A DNA stretch of 15,808 nucleotides from Oceanihabitans sp. Its GTDB lineage: Bacteria; Bacteroidota; Bacteroidia; Flavobacteriales; Flavobacteriaceae. The stretch's first letter is position 1. Each line of letters begins with the position of its first letter. The stretch lies in the NCBI GenBank assembly GCA_018067265.1, contig JAGPUY010000286.1, forward strand, positions 1 to 15,808, written 5' to 3'. The translations under genes and the position numbers were made by a program. Below are positions 1-8,286 of the stretch, in pieces. The notes beneath the pieces are model-generated. The model was not told where the DNA came from. It saw only the letters and a list, made by a program, of their open reading frames with translations, and made no database searches.

Positions 1-1302
1 TCCGATGTAGAAACCGCTGTTATTTACGAAGCTAATATTCGTCAATATTCACCAGAAGGAACTTTTGATGCATTCACAAAAGACATTCCGCAGTTAAAAC
101 AATTAGGAGTAAAAGTGATTTGGCTAATGCCTGTTTTTCCTATTTCGGAAACAAAACGTAAAGCAACAGGAGGAGAAGATAGCAAGTTTGCAACCGATTT
201 TCCAGAAGCAGAACAAGGGAAATATTTAGGAAGCTATTATGCGGTTTCCGATTTCACAAAAATCAATCCAGAGTTCGGAACTATTGAAGATTTTAGAGCA
301 TTGGTGAATACGGCACATGATAATGGAATTTATGTGATTTTAGACTGGGTTCCAAATCATACTGGTTGGGATCATACTTGGTTAAAAACCAATCCGGAAT
401 ACTATACGCAAAACGAAAAAGGCGAAGTGGTACATCCTGCAGATACCGATTGGACAGATGTTGCCGATTTAAATTACGACAATCAAGAGATGCGTAAAGC
501 AATGATTGCAGACATGAGTTATTGGTTAACAAATGAAGGTGTTGACGGTTTAAGATGTGATGTAGCAGGATCTGTACCAGCAAATTTTTGGGAGCAAGCG
601 ATTCCTGAATTACGGGCACAAAAAGATATTTTCATGCTAGCGGAAGCTTGGGAACCAGAACTAATGAAAGAAGGTTTATTTGACATGGCTTATGCTTGGG
701 ATAGACATCACGCTATGAATCATATGGCACAAGGAGAAAAGGATGCAACCGAATTTACTAATGCATTGCAAGCCGATTTAGATAGATACGAAGCCAATGA
801 TATCCTTATGAACTTTGTAACTAATCACGACGAAAATTCTTGGAATGGAACCATCAAAGAACGTATGGGAGATGCTGCAGAAACCATGACCGCTTTAAGT
901 TATGTAACTCCTGGAATGCCTTTAGTTTATTCTGGTCAAGAATACGATTTAGATCATAAATTACTGTTTTTTGAGAAAGATAGTTTTCCGCATACCAAAG
1001 GAAAAATGTGGCCTGTTTTAGAAAAACTAGGAAAACTGAAAAGTACCAATTCCGCATTACATGGCGGAAAAAAACCTGCTTCCTATGAAAAAATAGAAGT
1101 TGCTAATAAAAACGTTCTAGGATTTACACGAAGTAAAAACGGAAGCACTATTCTATATATAGCAAACCTATCGAATGAAAGTTTAAAAGCAAACGTACCA
1201 CAAAAAGGAAAGTACATCGATTATATGTCAAATACGGCATTCGAACTGGATGGAGACGCAACTCCATTAGGTCCTTGGGAGTATAAAATATTACTACAAT
1301 AA
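1..1302 (+). CDS. GH13 alpha-amylase family glycosidase (5' end missing)
   Basis: Glycoside hydrolase family 13 enzyme acting on alpha-1,4-glucans. The reading frame is open from base 1, so the N-terminus lies outside the window; the first internal Met (115) is not a true start, because the barrel sequence EANIRQYSPEG lies before it. In fragment numbering the four GH13 motifs are present: region I with D115 and N119-H120, region II with R185 and the nucleophile D187, region III with the general acid E215 (AEAWE), and region IV with H276-D277 (NHDEN). About 75 C-terminal residues look like the beta-sandwich domain C and end in PWEYKILLQ. The catalytic set is intact, so activity is expected. 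Substrate detail (maltodextrin, starch, pullulan) cannot be read from this part. In Bacteroidota such genes often end a sus-like operon, which is inference here. A small secreted protein follows after 11 bp. Confidence 0.93.
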   Translation, partial: SDVETAVIYEANIRQYSPEGTFDAFTKDIPQLKQLGVKVIWLMPVFPISETKRKATGGEDSKFATDFPEAEQGKYLGSYYAVSDFTKINPEFGTIEDFRALVNTAHDNGIYVILDWVPNHTGWDHTWLKTNPEYYTQNEKGEVVHPADTDWTDVADLNYDNQEMRKAMIADMSYWLTNEGVDGLRCDVAGSVPANFWEQAIPELRAQKDIFMLAEAWEPELMKEGLFDMAYAWDRHHAMNHMAQGEKDATEFTNALQADLDRYEANDILMNFVTNHDENSWNGTIKERMGDAAETMTALSYVTPGMPLVYSGQEYDLDHKLLFFEKDSFPHTKGKMWPVLEKLGKLKSTNSALHGGKKPASYEKIEVANKNVLGFTRSKNGSTILYIANLSNESLKANVPQKGKYIDYMSNTAFELDGDATPLGPWEYKILLQ

Positions 1303-1313
1303 ACCTCAAAAAC

Positions 1314-1733
1314 ATGAAAAATATTCTAATTATATGTTGCTTTATTTTTTTTAGTAATACCGGTTTTGCGCAGGTAGGAGTTGGTACAACAACGCCTAAA
1401 AGCACTTTAGATATTAATGGTAATCTTTCTGTAAAACATATCACTTTAACAGGAAATGGGACTGCTACAGATATTGATGGAGGTGTTTATTTATCTATCA
1501 ATCCGCAAGCTACAGATCAAGAATTTAGACTTCCAAATCCTGTTGCTTTTCCTGGAAGAGTATATATTATTAGAAATATTAATAATTCGAATACTGCAAA
1601 ACTCACAACGATTGCTGGATCTTTGTTCCCTAAGGGTTCCACCACAGGAAGCTCAGAGATTTATATGTACGAAAATAATTTGAGAACCATAACGGTAATT
1701 AGCGATGGTGTAAACTGGACGTATATGGATTAA
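1314..1733 (+). CDS. Small secreted protein of unknown function with VGVGTTTP motif
   Basis: 139 residues. A signal peptide is clear (MKNILIICC followed by a hydrophobic run, with cleavage likely after GFA before Q20). The mature protein opens with VGVGTTTPKSTLDINGNL, a motif common at the start of Bacteroidota surface proteins and of tail-fibre or adhesin-like proteins. The remainder is polar and beta-rich, with no cysteines and no visible catalytic motif, and ends in a DGVNWTYMD strand. It lacks a C-terminal T9SS sorting domain and a lipobox, so it is probably periplasmic or released. The start lies 11 bp after the amylase stop, which suggests a shared transcript, and a hairpin terminator follows. 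No function is assigned; a structural or binding role at the cell surface is a guess. Confidence 0.75.
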   Translation: MKNILIICCFIFFSNTGFAQVGVGTTTPKSTLDINGNLSVKHITLTGNGTATDIDGGVYLSINPQATDQEFRLPNPVAFPGRVYIIRNINNSNTAKLTTIAGSLFPKGSTTGSSEIYMYENNLRTITVISDGVNWTYMD

Positions 1734-1754
1734 ATATATAAGGAAGACGTATAA

Positions 1755-1794
1755 AAAAAATCTCTTGGTGTATTGCTACGCTAAGAGATTTTTT
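1755..1794. terminator. Intrinsic terminator, probably bidirectional
   Basis: A perfect 12-bp inverted repeat (AAAAAATCTCTT at 1755-1766, AAGAGATTTTTT at 1783-1794) encloses a 16-base loop. The T-rich right arm ends plus-strand transcription after the small secreted protein. On the minus strand the A-run at 1753-1760 becomes a T-run, so it can also end the convergent Kelch gene. A second, imperfect hairpin lies at 1805-1816/1820-1831. Confidence 0.75.
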
Positions 1795-1844
1795 GTTTTA
1801 AATGCACTTCAAAAAGCATCTTTTAAAAGTGTCAGAGTATGGTG

Positions 1845-3437
1845 TTATATTTTAATGATTTTTATTGTTTCGCTAACCTGCGAAGCATTTTTTACTTGGA
1901 TAAAATAAACGCCTTTTGAAAGTTTAGAAATATGAAAAGGATGTCCCGGATTAAAATTACCATGAAATACTTTTATAGATTTTCCTGTGATATCAAAAAC
2001 GTTTAATTGTGTGCTTTTTGTATTCAGTTGGAATGTAGATTTGGTAGGATTTGGATACACCTTAAGTGTTTTTAAATCGTCGGGATTGGTAACAGATAAA
2101 GTTGGGTTTAAAGTACCTTCCAAAGCAATATTTAAAGTCGAACTATTATTATAGGTGACTTGCACATTTCCAATATTCATATTTTGCGAAGTATCATTTA
2201 AAACCGCTTGAATCATTAAATCTTGATTCGCACCTAAAAGCAGATTATTATGAACCGCGTTTAACGTGTAATTAGCCCCAGAAATTGTAATAGTATCTAT
2301 ATAAGTTCCTGTAGTTCCTGCATTATTAGATAGTGTAATCGGAATATTTACGGTGCCATAACTAGCAGCATATTGAAAAGTCTTGGTAGTTTCATCTGCA
2401 GCAAATGTGCTATTTATATTAGGGCTTCCAGTTGGGTTATCCATATTATAATATTCCATGTTTTTCATAGAAGTCCCGCCATTAGAACCGCCAATAACCA
2501 CTATCCCATCACCAGAAACTAGCGCTTGAATACCATGTCTGTAATAATTTAAATTGTCTTTGGTTGTCCAAGTGCCTGTTGCAGGATTAAAAGCTTCTAC
2601 AATATCGCGTTGGCCGTTATTACCTGTAGCGCTGCCAAAGGTGGTTTCGCCGCCAATAACATATATTTCATTTTGAAATAAAACAGTTCCTGCTCCAGCT
2701 CTTGGCGTTGGTATATTACTACTGGTCGCTAATGTAGACCAAAGGTTTGTATTCAAATCATACACATCTACTTCTGGTATCTGAGGTGCAAATAGTCCTC
2801 CAGCACCACCAGTAAGTCTGCCACCTAAAGCATAAATTTTGTCATTATAAGTAACCGCGTGAAAATGATCTCTTGCATGCGGCGCATCTGCTAAAGAAGT
2901 AAATGTGCCAGTCGCAGGATCGAATACATCCAAGTAAGGCACATAACCGCCACCATGCCCATATACATTTCCACCAACTAAATAAAATTTGTTATTGTGC
3001 ATGGTTAAACCGGCTGCACCACGTTTTCTGGCAGCTGGTAATTCCATACCTTGAATCCATTGTTGACTAGCAGGATTATACATGTAAATATAATCGGCAT
3101 TTAGTTCGGGATTTGGTTCGTTTGTTTTAAAAGCACCAATGACCCAAATTAAACCTTCATAGGTAGTTGCTTGAAAATGATTGAAGTCCACAGGAGCAGC
3201 GCCGCCATTAGACCATGTATTCGATGTGTAATCATAAACATCTAATACTTTAGGGGATTCTCTGCCTCCAAAAAGGAAGAATTTATCTCCCGCTTGTGTA
3301 AACCCCAATTCATGTCTAGCAATATAGCTTTCATCTTCATTTTTATCGGTCCAAGTTTGCCCTAACAGCTTAGGTGTGAAATTCAAAAAAGTAAATAGTA
3401 AAAACCAATAATGTGGTTTGTGTGTAAATTTTTTCAT
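1845..3437 (-). CDS. Kelch-repeat protein with T9SS type A C-terminal sorting domain
   Basis: 530 residues. The N-terminus has a basic then hydrophobic signal sequence ending near KLLGQ. Six kelch-like blades follow, each with a di-Gly centre (FLFGGRES, a degenerate WVIGAF, FYLVGGN, IYALGGR, IYVIGGE, VVIGGSN), filling about residues 40-330 and probably forming a beta-propeller. Residues about 340-445 resemble an Ig-like or ASH-type beta-sandwich. The last 75 residues match the type A sorting domain: KVYPNPTKSTF, then LNVFDITGKSI, then ISKLSKGVYFIQVK and the end SETIKIIKI. It should be exported by Sec, cross the outer membrane by T9SS, lose the C-terminal domain and stay on the surface or be released. 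Such proteins usually bind carbohydrate or protein partners; the partner is unknown. It converges on the amylase pair. Confidence 0.9.
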   Translation of the reverse strand: MKKFTHKPHYWFLLFTFLNFTPKLLGQTWTDKNEDESYIARHELGFTQAGDKFFLFGGRESPKVLDVYDYTSNTWSNGGAAPVDFNHFQATTYEGLIWVIGAFKTNEPNPELNADYIYMYNPASQQWIQGMELPAARKRGAAGLTMHNNKFYLVGGNVYGHGGGYVPYLDVFDPATGTFTSLADAPHARDHFHAVTYNDKIYALGGRLTGGAGGLFAPQIPEVDVYDLNTNLWSTLATSSNIPTPRAGAGTVLFQNEIYVIGGETTFGSATGNNGQRDIVEAFNPATGTWTTKDNLNYYRHGIQALVSGDGIVVIGGSNGGTSMKNMEYYNMDNPTGSPNINSTFAADETTKTFQYAASYGTVNIPITLSNNAGTTGTYIDTITISGANYTLNAVHNNLLLGANQDLMIQAVLNDTSQNMNIGNVQVTYNNSSTLNIALEGTLNPTLSVTNPDDLKTLKVYPNPTKSTFQLNTKSTQLNVFDITGKSIKVFHGNFNPGHPFHISKLSKGVYFIQVKNASQVSETIKIIKI

Positions 3438-3470
3438 GTGATTTGTTTGATGTAATAGCTTAATACTTAG

Positions 3471-3478
3471 TAAATTTA
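3471..3478 (-). promoter_or_regulatory. Possible -7 box of the Kelch gene
   Basis: TAAATTTA differs by one base from the Bacteroidota -7 consensus TAnnTTTG and lies 33 bp before the start codon. No TTG -33 element is visible at the usual distance. The octamer is its own reverse complement, so orientation rests only on the position of the gene. Confidence 0.3.
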
Positions 3479-3614
3479 TTAAAATAAAGAGTTAAAAGAG
3501 GAAAAAAGGCATTTAATTGTTTAATAAGGATTTTAGAAGTCTAAAAAGTAAAATTTAATTGGGATAAATAACTTGTTAAGCTTTCTTACTTACTACGACT
3601 AACCAATAAAGTTG

Positions 3615-3622
3615 TATTTTTA
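3615..3622 (+). promoter_or_regulatory. Possible -7 box of the GAF-domain gene
   Basis: TATTTTTA, seven of eight positions to TAnnTTTG allowing any base at nn, lies 19 bp before the start codon. The same octamer precedes the convergent HD-PycTM gene on the other strand (7233-7240). No convincing -33 TTG is seen. Confidence 0.3.
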
Positions 3623-3641
3623 CATAATAAAGTATTTTTAA

Positions 3642-6014
3642 ATGGAAGTAATTAACCCGTCAGAATCACCAATGCGTTTAAAGATTAGCTTTAATAAGCT
3701 ACTCGAGCATTATGAGGATTTAGCAACTAATTCGGATGAATTTACGGCTAAAAAAGCGAAGCGTGTTTTAAAAATAGCTGCGGCTTCTCCTGTTCTTCGG
3801 GATGGTTTTTCGGACCTACAATTACTGGAAACATATAAAAATGAAATTCAAATTATTTTACAAGACTCATTTAGTCCTGTATTATCAAAAAATGAAATAA
3901 AAACAGCTTCTATACCTTTTGAAGATGTTATTTTCAATTCTTCAGAACGGTTTAAATCGATAGTCAAAACAGCAGGAGAAGATTTTCAATTGAAAATAAA
4001 AAACATGCCTGTAAATGATAAGTATATGGTTACTTGTGCTATCATTTTAAACTCATATTATGGCTATTCCTTAGATTTTAAAAGACCTTTTTATTACGAG
4101 ATTCCGGATGAAAACGGAATAATGAAATATTATAAAATATTATATAATGCAGATTTTGTAGAGATTATTCCTAATAAATTTGCTCCAAAAATAACGCAAG
4201 CAGATTACGATGAATTAATCGATAATTTTGAAAATATAGCTTTATGGAAAGCAAAATTCCCTCCAAATAGCTATGAATTTAAAGGGTTTGTTATATCGAA
4301 TATGTTTGATGTTACCAACGACCAATCTATTTCTAATATTAAATCTACTTTAATAGGTGAAAATAAAAGAAAAGACGCGTCTTTTATGGAAGACTTTCAT
4401 GAGATTTTCCGTTCGTTATTGGGACTAAAAGATATACATGTAGGATTTTCTATTTATAATGGAGAAGACGATACTTTTGAGCGTGTTTATGGGGCTGGAA
4501 TGAATAGTTTTTTACTAAATGATTTAGATACTTCTAAATGTTCGGATTCTTTATGCAATTGGTCTTATAATAGGCTTTTAAAGGAGAAAAAATATTTTTC
4601 GGTATCTAATGTGAACCTCATGTTTGAAAAAACACAAGGAAAGATTCCGCATATAGATACGCTTCATCAGCAAGGGATACAAAGTGCTATTTTTGCACCT
4701 ATCGCAAATGATAAAGGTGTTATGGGAATTCTGGAAATAGTTTCAGAAAAACCAAAAATACTTAACAGTATTAATGCTAATAAGCTTTCCGATATTATGC
4801 CTTTCATTGTTTCGGCCGTGGAGCGCTCCAAAAATGATGAAGAAAATCTAATAGAAGCAATCATTCAGCAAGAATGTACCTCTATTCATTCGAGTGTTAA
4901 TTGGCGTTTTGTAAAAGAAGCAAAAAAGTTTATTAAAGCACAAATAGAAGGAGAAAACCCGAGTTTTAGTAAAATAGCTTTCGATAATATTTATCCGCTT
5001 TACGGACAAATAGATATTAAAGGTTCTTCTGAAGCCAGGAATTGGGCAACACAACAAGATTTAATATTGCAATTGAATGCAGTGAAATCTATTTTGAAAA
5101 GTGCATCTAAAGTAGATAAGCTTCCTATTTATGATCAGTTTATATTTCAAGTAAATGAATATTTAAAAGGACTGGAAGATCATTTTCAGGTAGATAGCGA
5201 ACAGCAAATTACTTCCTTTATTAATGATGATATAGCCCCAGTATTACTGCATCTTGTTTCGGTAAAAGCATTAAAAGTAGAAATAGAAACCTATTATGAA
5301 AATATAGACGATACGGTCAAAGTAGTTTATAAACATCGTAAACAATATGATGACACCGTTGCTGTAATTAATAAAGAAATGGCCTCGTTGTTGGATAAAA
5401 AGCAGGTAAAGGCGCAAAAAATGTATCCGCATTATTATGAGCGTTTTAAAACAGATGGCGTAGAGCACAATATGTACATTGGAGAGTCTATTACTAAGGA
5501 AGATAGCTTTAATCCTATCTACTTGTATAATTTAAGATTGTGGCAATTACAAGTAATGTGTGAAATGGAAAACAGCTATTACCAGATGAAAAATAATTTT
5601 CCTGTGGCTTTAGATGTTGCTTCTATGATTTTGGTTTTTAATCAGCCATTATCCATAAGTTTTAGAATGGACGAAAAACAGTTTGATGTAGATGGCACGT
5701 ATAATGCTAGATATGAAATTGTGAAAAAACGTGTCGATAAAGCATTTATAAAAGGTACCACAGAACGTATTACTCAAAAAGGGAAAATAACAATTGTATA
5801 TTCCCAAAAGCAAGACGAAATAGAATATTTACGTTATATTAAGTTTTTACAATCGAAACATTATTTAGATAGCGATGTAGAGATCTTAGAATTACAAGAC
5901 TTGCAAGCAGTGACTGGTCTAAAGGCTTTGCGAGTAAGTGTGTTGTATCATAAAGATAAGAATGATAAAGCGTTTTATACTTATAATGATTTAATGAAAG
6001 AAATTAAGGCCTAA
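3642..6014 (+). CDS. Large GAF-domain-containing protein of unknown function
   Basis: 790 residues, without signal peptide or membrane segments, so cytoplasmic. I recognise a GAF-like sensory domain at about residues 245-395: a helix (FMEDFHEIFRSLLG), strands around DIHVGFSIYNG, then IQSAIFAPI and KGVMGILEIVSE, and a closing helix. Residues 1-240 are mixed alpha/beta and unassigned. Residues about 400-790 are mostly helical, with a run YPLYGQIDIKGSSEARN near 450 and a second region rich in Tyr and acidic residues; no kinase, cyclase, GGDEF, EAL or DNA-binding motif is seen. A GAF fold can bind a small ligand such as a cyclic nucleotide, but ligand and output are unknown. The gene stands alone behind its own upstream region. 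Its stop lies 2 bp from the stop of the convergent HD-PycTM gene. The start at 3642 is preferred; a second in-frame ATG lies at 3672. Confidence 0.8.
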   Translation: MEVINPSESPMRLKISFNKLLEHYEDLATNSDEFTAKKAKRVLKIAAASPVLRDGFSDLQLLETYKNEIQIILQDSFSPVLSKNEIKTASIPFEDVIFNSSERFKSIVKTAGEDFQLKIKNMPVNDKYMVTCAIILNSYYGYSLDFKRPFYYEIPDENGIMKYYKILYNADFVEIIPNKFAPKITQADYDELIDNFENIALWKAKFPPNSYEFKGFVISNMFDVTNDQSISNIKSTLIGENKRKDASFMEDFHEIFRSLLGLKDIHVGFSIYNGEDDTFERVYGAGMNSFLLNDLDTSKCSDSLCNWSYNRLLKEKKYFSVSNVNLMFEKTQGKIPHIDTLHQQGIQSAIFAPIANDKGVMGILEIVSEKPKILNSINANKLSDIMPFIVSAVERSKNDEENLIEAIIQQECTSIHSSVNWRFVKEAKKFIKAQIEGENPSFSKIAFDNIYPLYGQIDIKGSSEARNWATQQDLILQLNAVKSILKSASKVDKLPIYDQFIFQVNEYLKGLEDHFQVDSEQQITSFINDDIAPVLLHLVSVKALKVEIETYYENIDDTVKVVYKHRKQYDDTVAVINKEMASLLDKKQVKAQKMYPHYYERFKTDGVEHNMYIGESITKEDSFNPIYLYNLRLWQLQVMCEMENSYYQMKNNFPVALDVASMILVFNQPLSISFRMDEKQFDVDGTYNARYEIVKKRVDKAFIKGTTERITQKGKITIVYSQKQDEIEYLRYIKFLQSKHYLDSDVEILELQDLQAVTGLKALRVSVLYHKDKNDKAFYTYNDLMKEIKA

Positions 6015-6016
6015 GG

Positions 6017-7213
6017 TTAAAATCCTGCAGTTTGAAAAGCAATTGCAAATGCAATAACGCTACAAATAATACCAACCATAAAAACGGTGTAGGTAACACG
6101 CAGTATTTTATATTTTCTGTTTAAAACTAAACCTAAAAAGTAAAGGTCTTTTTTCATGGCAGAATACAAATAATCTTTGTCTTTCATCATTTCTCCCATT
6201 GCCCATTCAAATTCTTCTAGTTTCATTTTATGAAAATTCCCAAAGAATAATAAGTTTACTTTTTTATTGGCGACATCCTCTTTGGTGAATTCTCCTCTAG
6301 TTACATTTGGTCTTGTAGCTAAAACGGATAAAATCATGGAAGCTACTGTGAATAATACAAAAACTACGGTTGGGTAAATAAGATAACTATTGGAAGGATT
6401 ATCTAATTTAGGTAAAAGATTAGCCAATACTAGAGAAACTATAATCGCATTTACAGATAATAAAATATTTGCTTTTGTATCTGCAATATCACTTAAGGTA
6501 ATGTGGTTTTTAAGCGTTACTCTAAACATGGTTTCGATACCTCGTTCTGGGATTTCTATTTTGTTTTTTTTAAAGGTGAGTTCTGCTTTTTTTTGCTGTA
6601 ACTTCGCTTGCTTTTCTTTCTGTTTACCTTGATCTTTAAGAAGTTTTGCAAGGTTTTTGCTTTTTCCTTTTTCCCAAAGCGAAACCGCTAAGTCGCTATT
6701 AAATGTATGGTTTTTGGTAAGAAATTGAATATTTTCTTCTAACCATTCTGTTTTGGATAGTTTCTTTCGATTTGTTAATTCTAATTCTTTCTTTAAAAGT
6801 TGTGTGAAATCTCTAAAATTCTTGTTTCCAACATGTGCACAATCGGCATCGCGAATAAATGCTTCTAGCTGTGTTTTGGGTGTGTAGCCCATTCTAGTTG
6901 CTAGAATTAATTCGTTTACAACTTTAATGTCTTCAGGAGTACAATCCTGTTCTTTTAAAAATGCGGTAGCTATAGCTGCACTGTGTGTTTCGTGATCATC
7001 GATGCTTTTTGTAAAACCAACATCATGAAACCAAGCGCTAATTATTAATCGTTTTTTTTGGATAGGATCTAAGTTCGCTAAGTCTGCTAATTCTGTTACT
7101 TTTTTTACAACATTTTGTGTATGTGTCAAATTATGATAAACAAAAGCATGGTCTAAATGCGTGTTTAAAAGCGTAACAACATATTTTTCTACTTCAGCAA
7201 TAAGATGGTCCAT
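6017..7213 (-). CDS. HD-domain phosphohydrolase fused to Pycsar-type (PycTM) membrane effector domain
   Basis: 398 residues in three parts. Residues 1-180 form an HD domain related to predicted metal-dependent phosphohydrolases, with H27/H31 (YHNLTH), H63-D64 (WFHDVGF) and D122/D124 (RDADCAH) as probable metal ligands. Residues about 183-220 are a Lys/Gln-rich helix, possibly a coiled coil. Residues 225-398 match the membrane effector family seen in Pycsar defence: RVTLKNHITLSDIADTKAN leading into transmembrane helices at about 250-267 and 278-299, and a third at 374-393 near the C-terminus. In Pycsar, a PycTM protein is thought to damage the inner membrane after binding cCMP or cUMP made by a PycC cyclase. 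No cyclase is present in this window, so a defence role is not shown. The HD part could destroy a nucleotide signal. It is convergent with the GAF-domain gene. Confidence 0.85.
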   Translation of the reverse strand: MDHLIAEVEKYVVTLLNTHLDHAFVYHNLTHTQNVVKKVTELADLANLDPIQKKRLIISAWFHDVGFTKSIDDHETHSAAIATAFLKEQDCTPEDIKVVNELILATRMGYTPKTQLEAFIRDADCAHVGNKNFRDFTQLLKKELELTNRKKLSKTEWLEENIQFLTKNHTFNSDLAVSLWEKGKSKNLAKLLKDQGKQKEKQAKLQQKKAELTFKKNKIEIPERGIETMFRVTLKNHITLSDIADTKANILLSVNAIIVSLVLANLLPKLDNPSNSYLIYPTVVFVLFTVASMILSVLATRPNVTRGEFTKEDVANKKVNLLFFGNFHKMKLEEFEWAMGEMMKDKDYLYSAMKKDLYFLGLVLNRKYKILRVTYTVFMVGIICSVIAFAIAFQTAGF

Positions 7214-7232
7214 AAAAAGAGGTGATTTTGAG

Positions 7233-7240
7233 TAAAAATA
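7233..7240 (-). promoter_or_regulatory. Possible -7 box of the HD-PycTM gene
   Basis: Read on the minus strand the bases are TATTTTTA, one mismatch to TAnnTTTG, 19 bp before the start codon. The -33 element is not visible. Confidence 0.3.
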
Positions 7241-7305
7241 CTAAACTTTAATTAATGTCTAGTAAACGATTTTTTTAGTCGAAAATTATACGAGTACTTA
7301 CCGTA

Positions 7306-8160
7306 TTAATTTAAAGAGAATTCATATACATTTCCTCCAGCGCCATGTGCCTTTTCGTCGGTAATATAAACGGTGTTGTCATCTTTAAAAGAAATACCTT
7401 CTTTTTGTGATTCATAACTAAAAGGAAATTCTTTTATCGTACCATTAAAGAAATCATTCCCTTTAAAGTTTGTAAAAAGTAATACCGATTTCTGATTTAA
7501 TAAAACCATTTTTTTGCCATCGGGACTAATATCTGCAGCGGTTATCCAACAACGTAAATCGGAACAATTAGAATATGTTCCTAAAAGTTGGGCTTCATGC
7601 ATTCCAGGGTTTGCAGGGATTTTATATACACTCGTTTTTCCGAAATCGTCTTTTACGCGACTTTTAGTAAACAAATAAAAGCTGTTGTTGTGATAGAAGA
7701 ATGCTTCACAATCAAAATATCTTTTTTTCTTTTTTGGAGGAAATTTTTTTTGATCCGGATAACGAAAAGAAATACGTTCTATTTCAACATCCGAGTCGCT
7801 TTGCAAGCTAGAAGCTTTTACTTTTAAAATGGTTAAATTTTCGCGCTTACTTAAGTTGTTACCAAAATCACCAATGTAAATATTGCCTTCTGGGTCGCTT
7901 GTTAAGTCTTCCCAATCATGGTTTTTTGCATTGATTTTTAGTTCTTTTATAATTTTGCCCTTGGCATCTAACCCAAATAATTTTGATTTATTTCCACTAT
8001 CATTTACCATCCATATTAAATTCGAATTAGGAGCAATTTCGGTTCCAGATACTTCCTCTAAGTCGGAAGGTAAATCGGTTATTGTAACTAGGTTTTTGGT
8101 ATTACAACCTGTATATAAAAATAATAATAGGATAAGGAATGTATTCAAAGCGATTTTCAT
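7306..8160 (-). CDS. Lipoprotein with beta-propeller-like sequence, unknown function
   Basis: 284 residues. The N-terminus is a lipoprotein signal: MKIALN, a Leu-rich core, then the lipobox YTGC with Cys19 as the lipidated residue. The mature part reads as repeated short strands with turn motifs (IWMVNDSGNKSKLFGLDAKG, DWEDLTSDPEGNIYIGDFGNN, ITAADISPDGKKMVLL, NTVYITDEKAHGAGGNVYEF), consistent with a beta-propeller and distantly like SdiA-regulated or NHL-type proteins. A DWEDL acidic cluster and GDFGNN could bind metal, but this is inference. Likely anchored to the outer or inner membrane on the periplasmic side. It is a single gene, divergent from the flavoprotein gene. No specific substrate is assigned. 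Confidence 0.75.
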   Translation of the reverse strand: MKIALNTFLILLLFLYTGCNTKNLVTITDLPSDLEEVSGTEIAPNSNLIWMVNDSGNKSKLFGLDAKGKIIKELKINAKNHDWEDLTSDPEGNIYIGDFGNNLSKRENLTILKVKASSLQSDSDVEIERISFRYPDQKKFPPKKKKRYFDCEAFFYHNNSFYLFTKSRVKDDFGKTSVYKIPANPGMHEAQLLGTYSNCSDLRCWITAADISPDGKKMVLLNQKSVLLFTNFKGNDFFNGTIKEFPFSYESQKEGISFKDDNTVYITDEKAHGAGGNVYEFSLN

Positions 8161-8170
8161 TTATTAATGC

Positions 8171-8178
8171 TAAATTTA
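8171..8178 (-). promoter_or_regulatory. Possible -7 box of the lipoprotein gene
   Basis: TAAATTTA lies 10 bp before the start codon, the same octamer seen before the Kelch gene. The resulting leader would be very short, so the assignment is weak. Confidence 0.22.
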
Positions 8179-8286
8179 CGTGGTTTTTAAAAGATTATGA
8201 AACATCCATAACTAAAACCAGATAATCAAAGATAAGGATTAAATGGATGCTACATGTGACCTATGAAAAACAATAGAAACAAACAC

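Noticed and set aside
115..1302. Amylase gene starting at the Met at 115
   Set aside because: The frame is open from base 1 and the upstream residues encode the first barrel strand of GH13, so this Met is internal.
1805..1831. Second hairpin downstream of the Kelch gene as a separate terminator
   Set aside because: The stem has two mismatches and no T-run follows on the minus strand; the hairpin at 1755-1794 is the better terminator.
6390..6632. Plus-strand frame opposite the HD-PycTM gene
   Set aside because: It is an antisense reading of the membrane-helix region; the minus-strand gene has clear domain motifs.
6017..7213. A complete Pycsar defence operon
   Set aside because: No nucleotide cyclase gene lies next to the effector; the GAF-domain neighbour has no cyclase motif.
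8263..8286. Earlier ATG giving eight extra residues on the flavoprotein
   Set aside because: The extra MKNNRNKH is not like the family N-terminus, and 8287 has the better A-rich upstream context. Not excluded.
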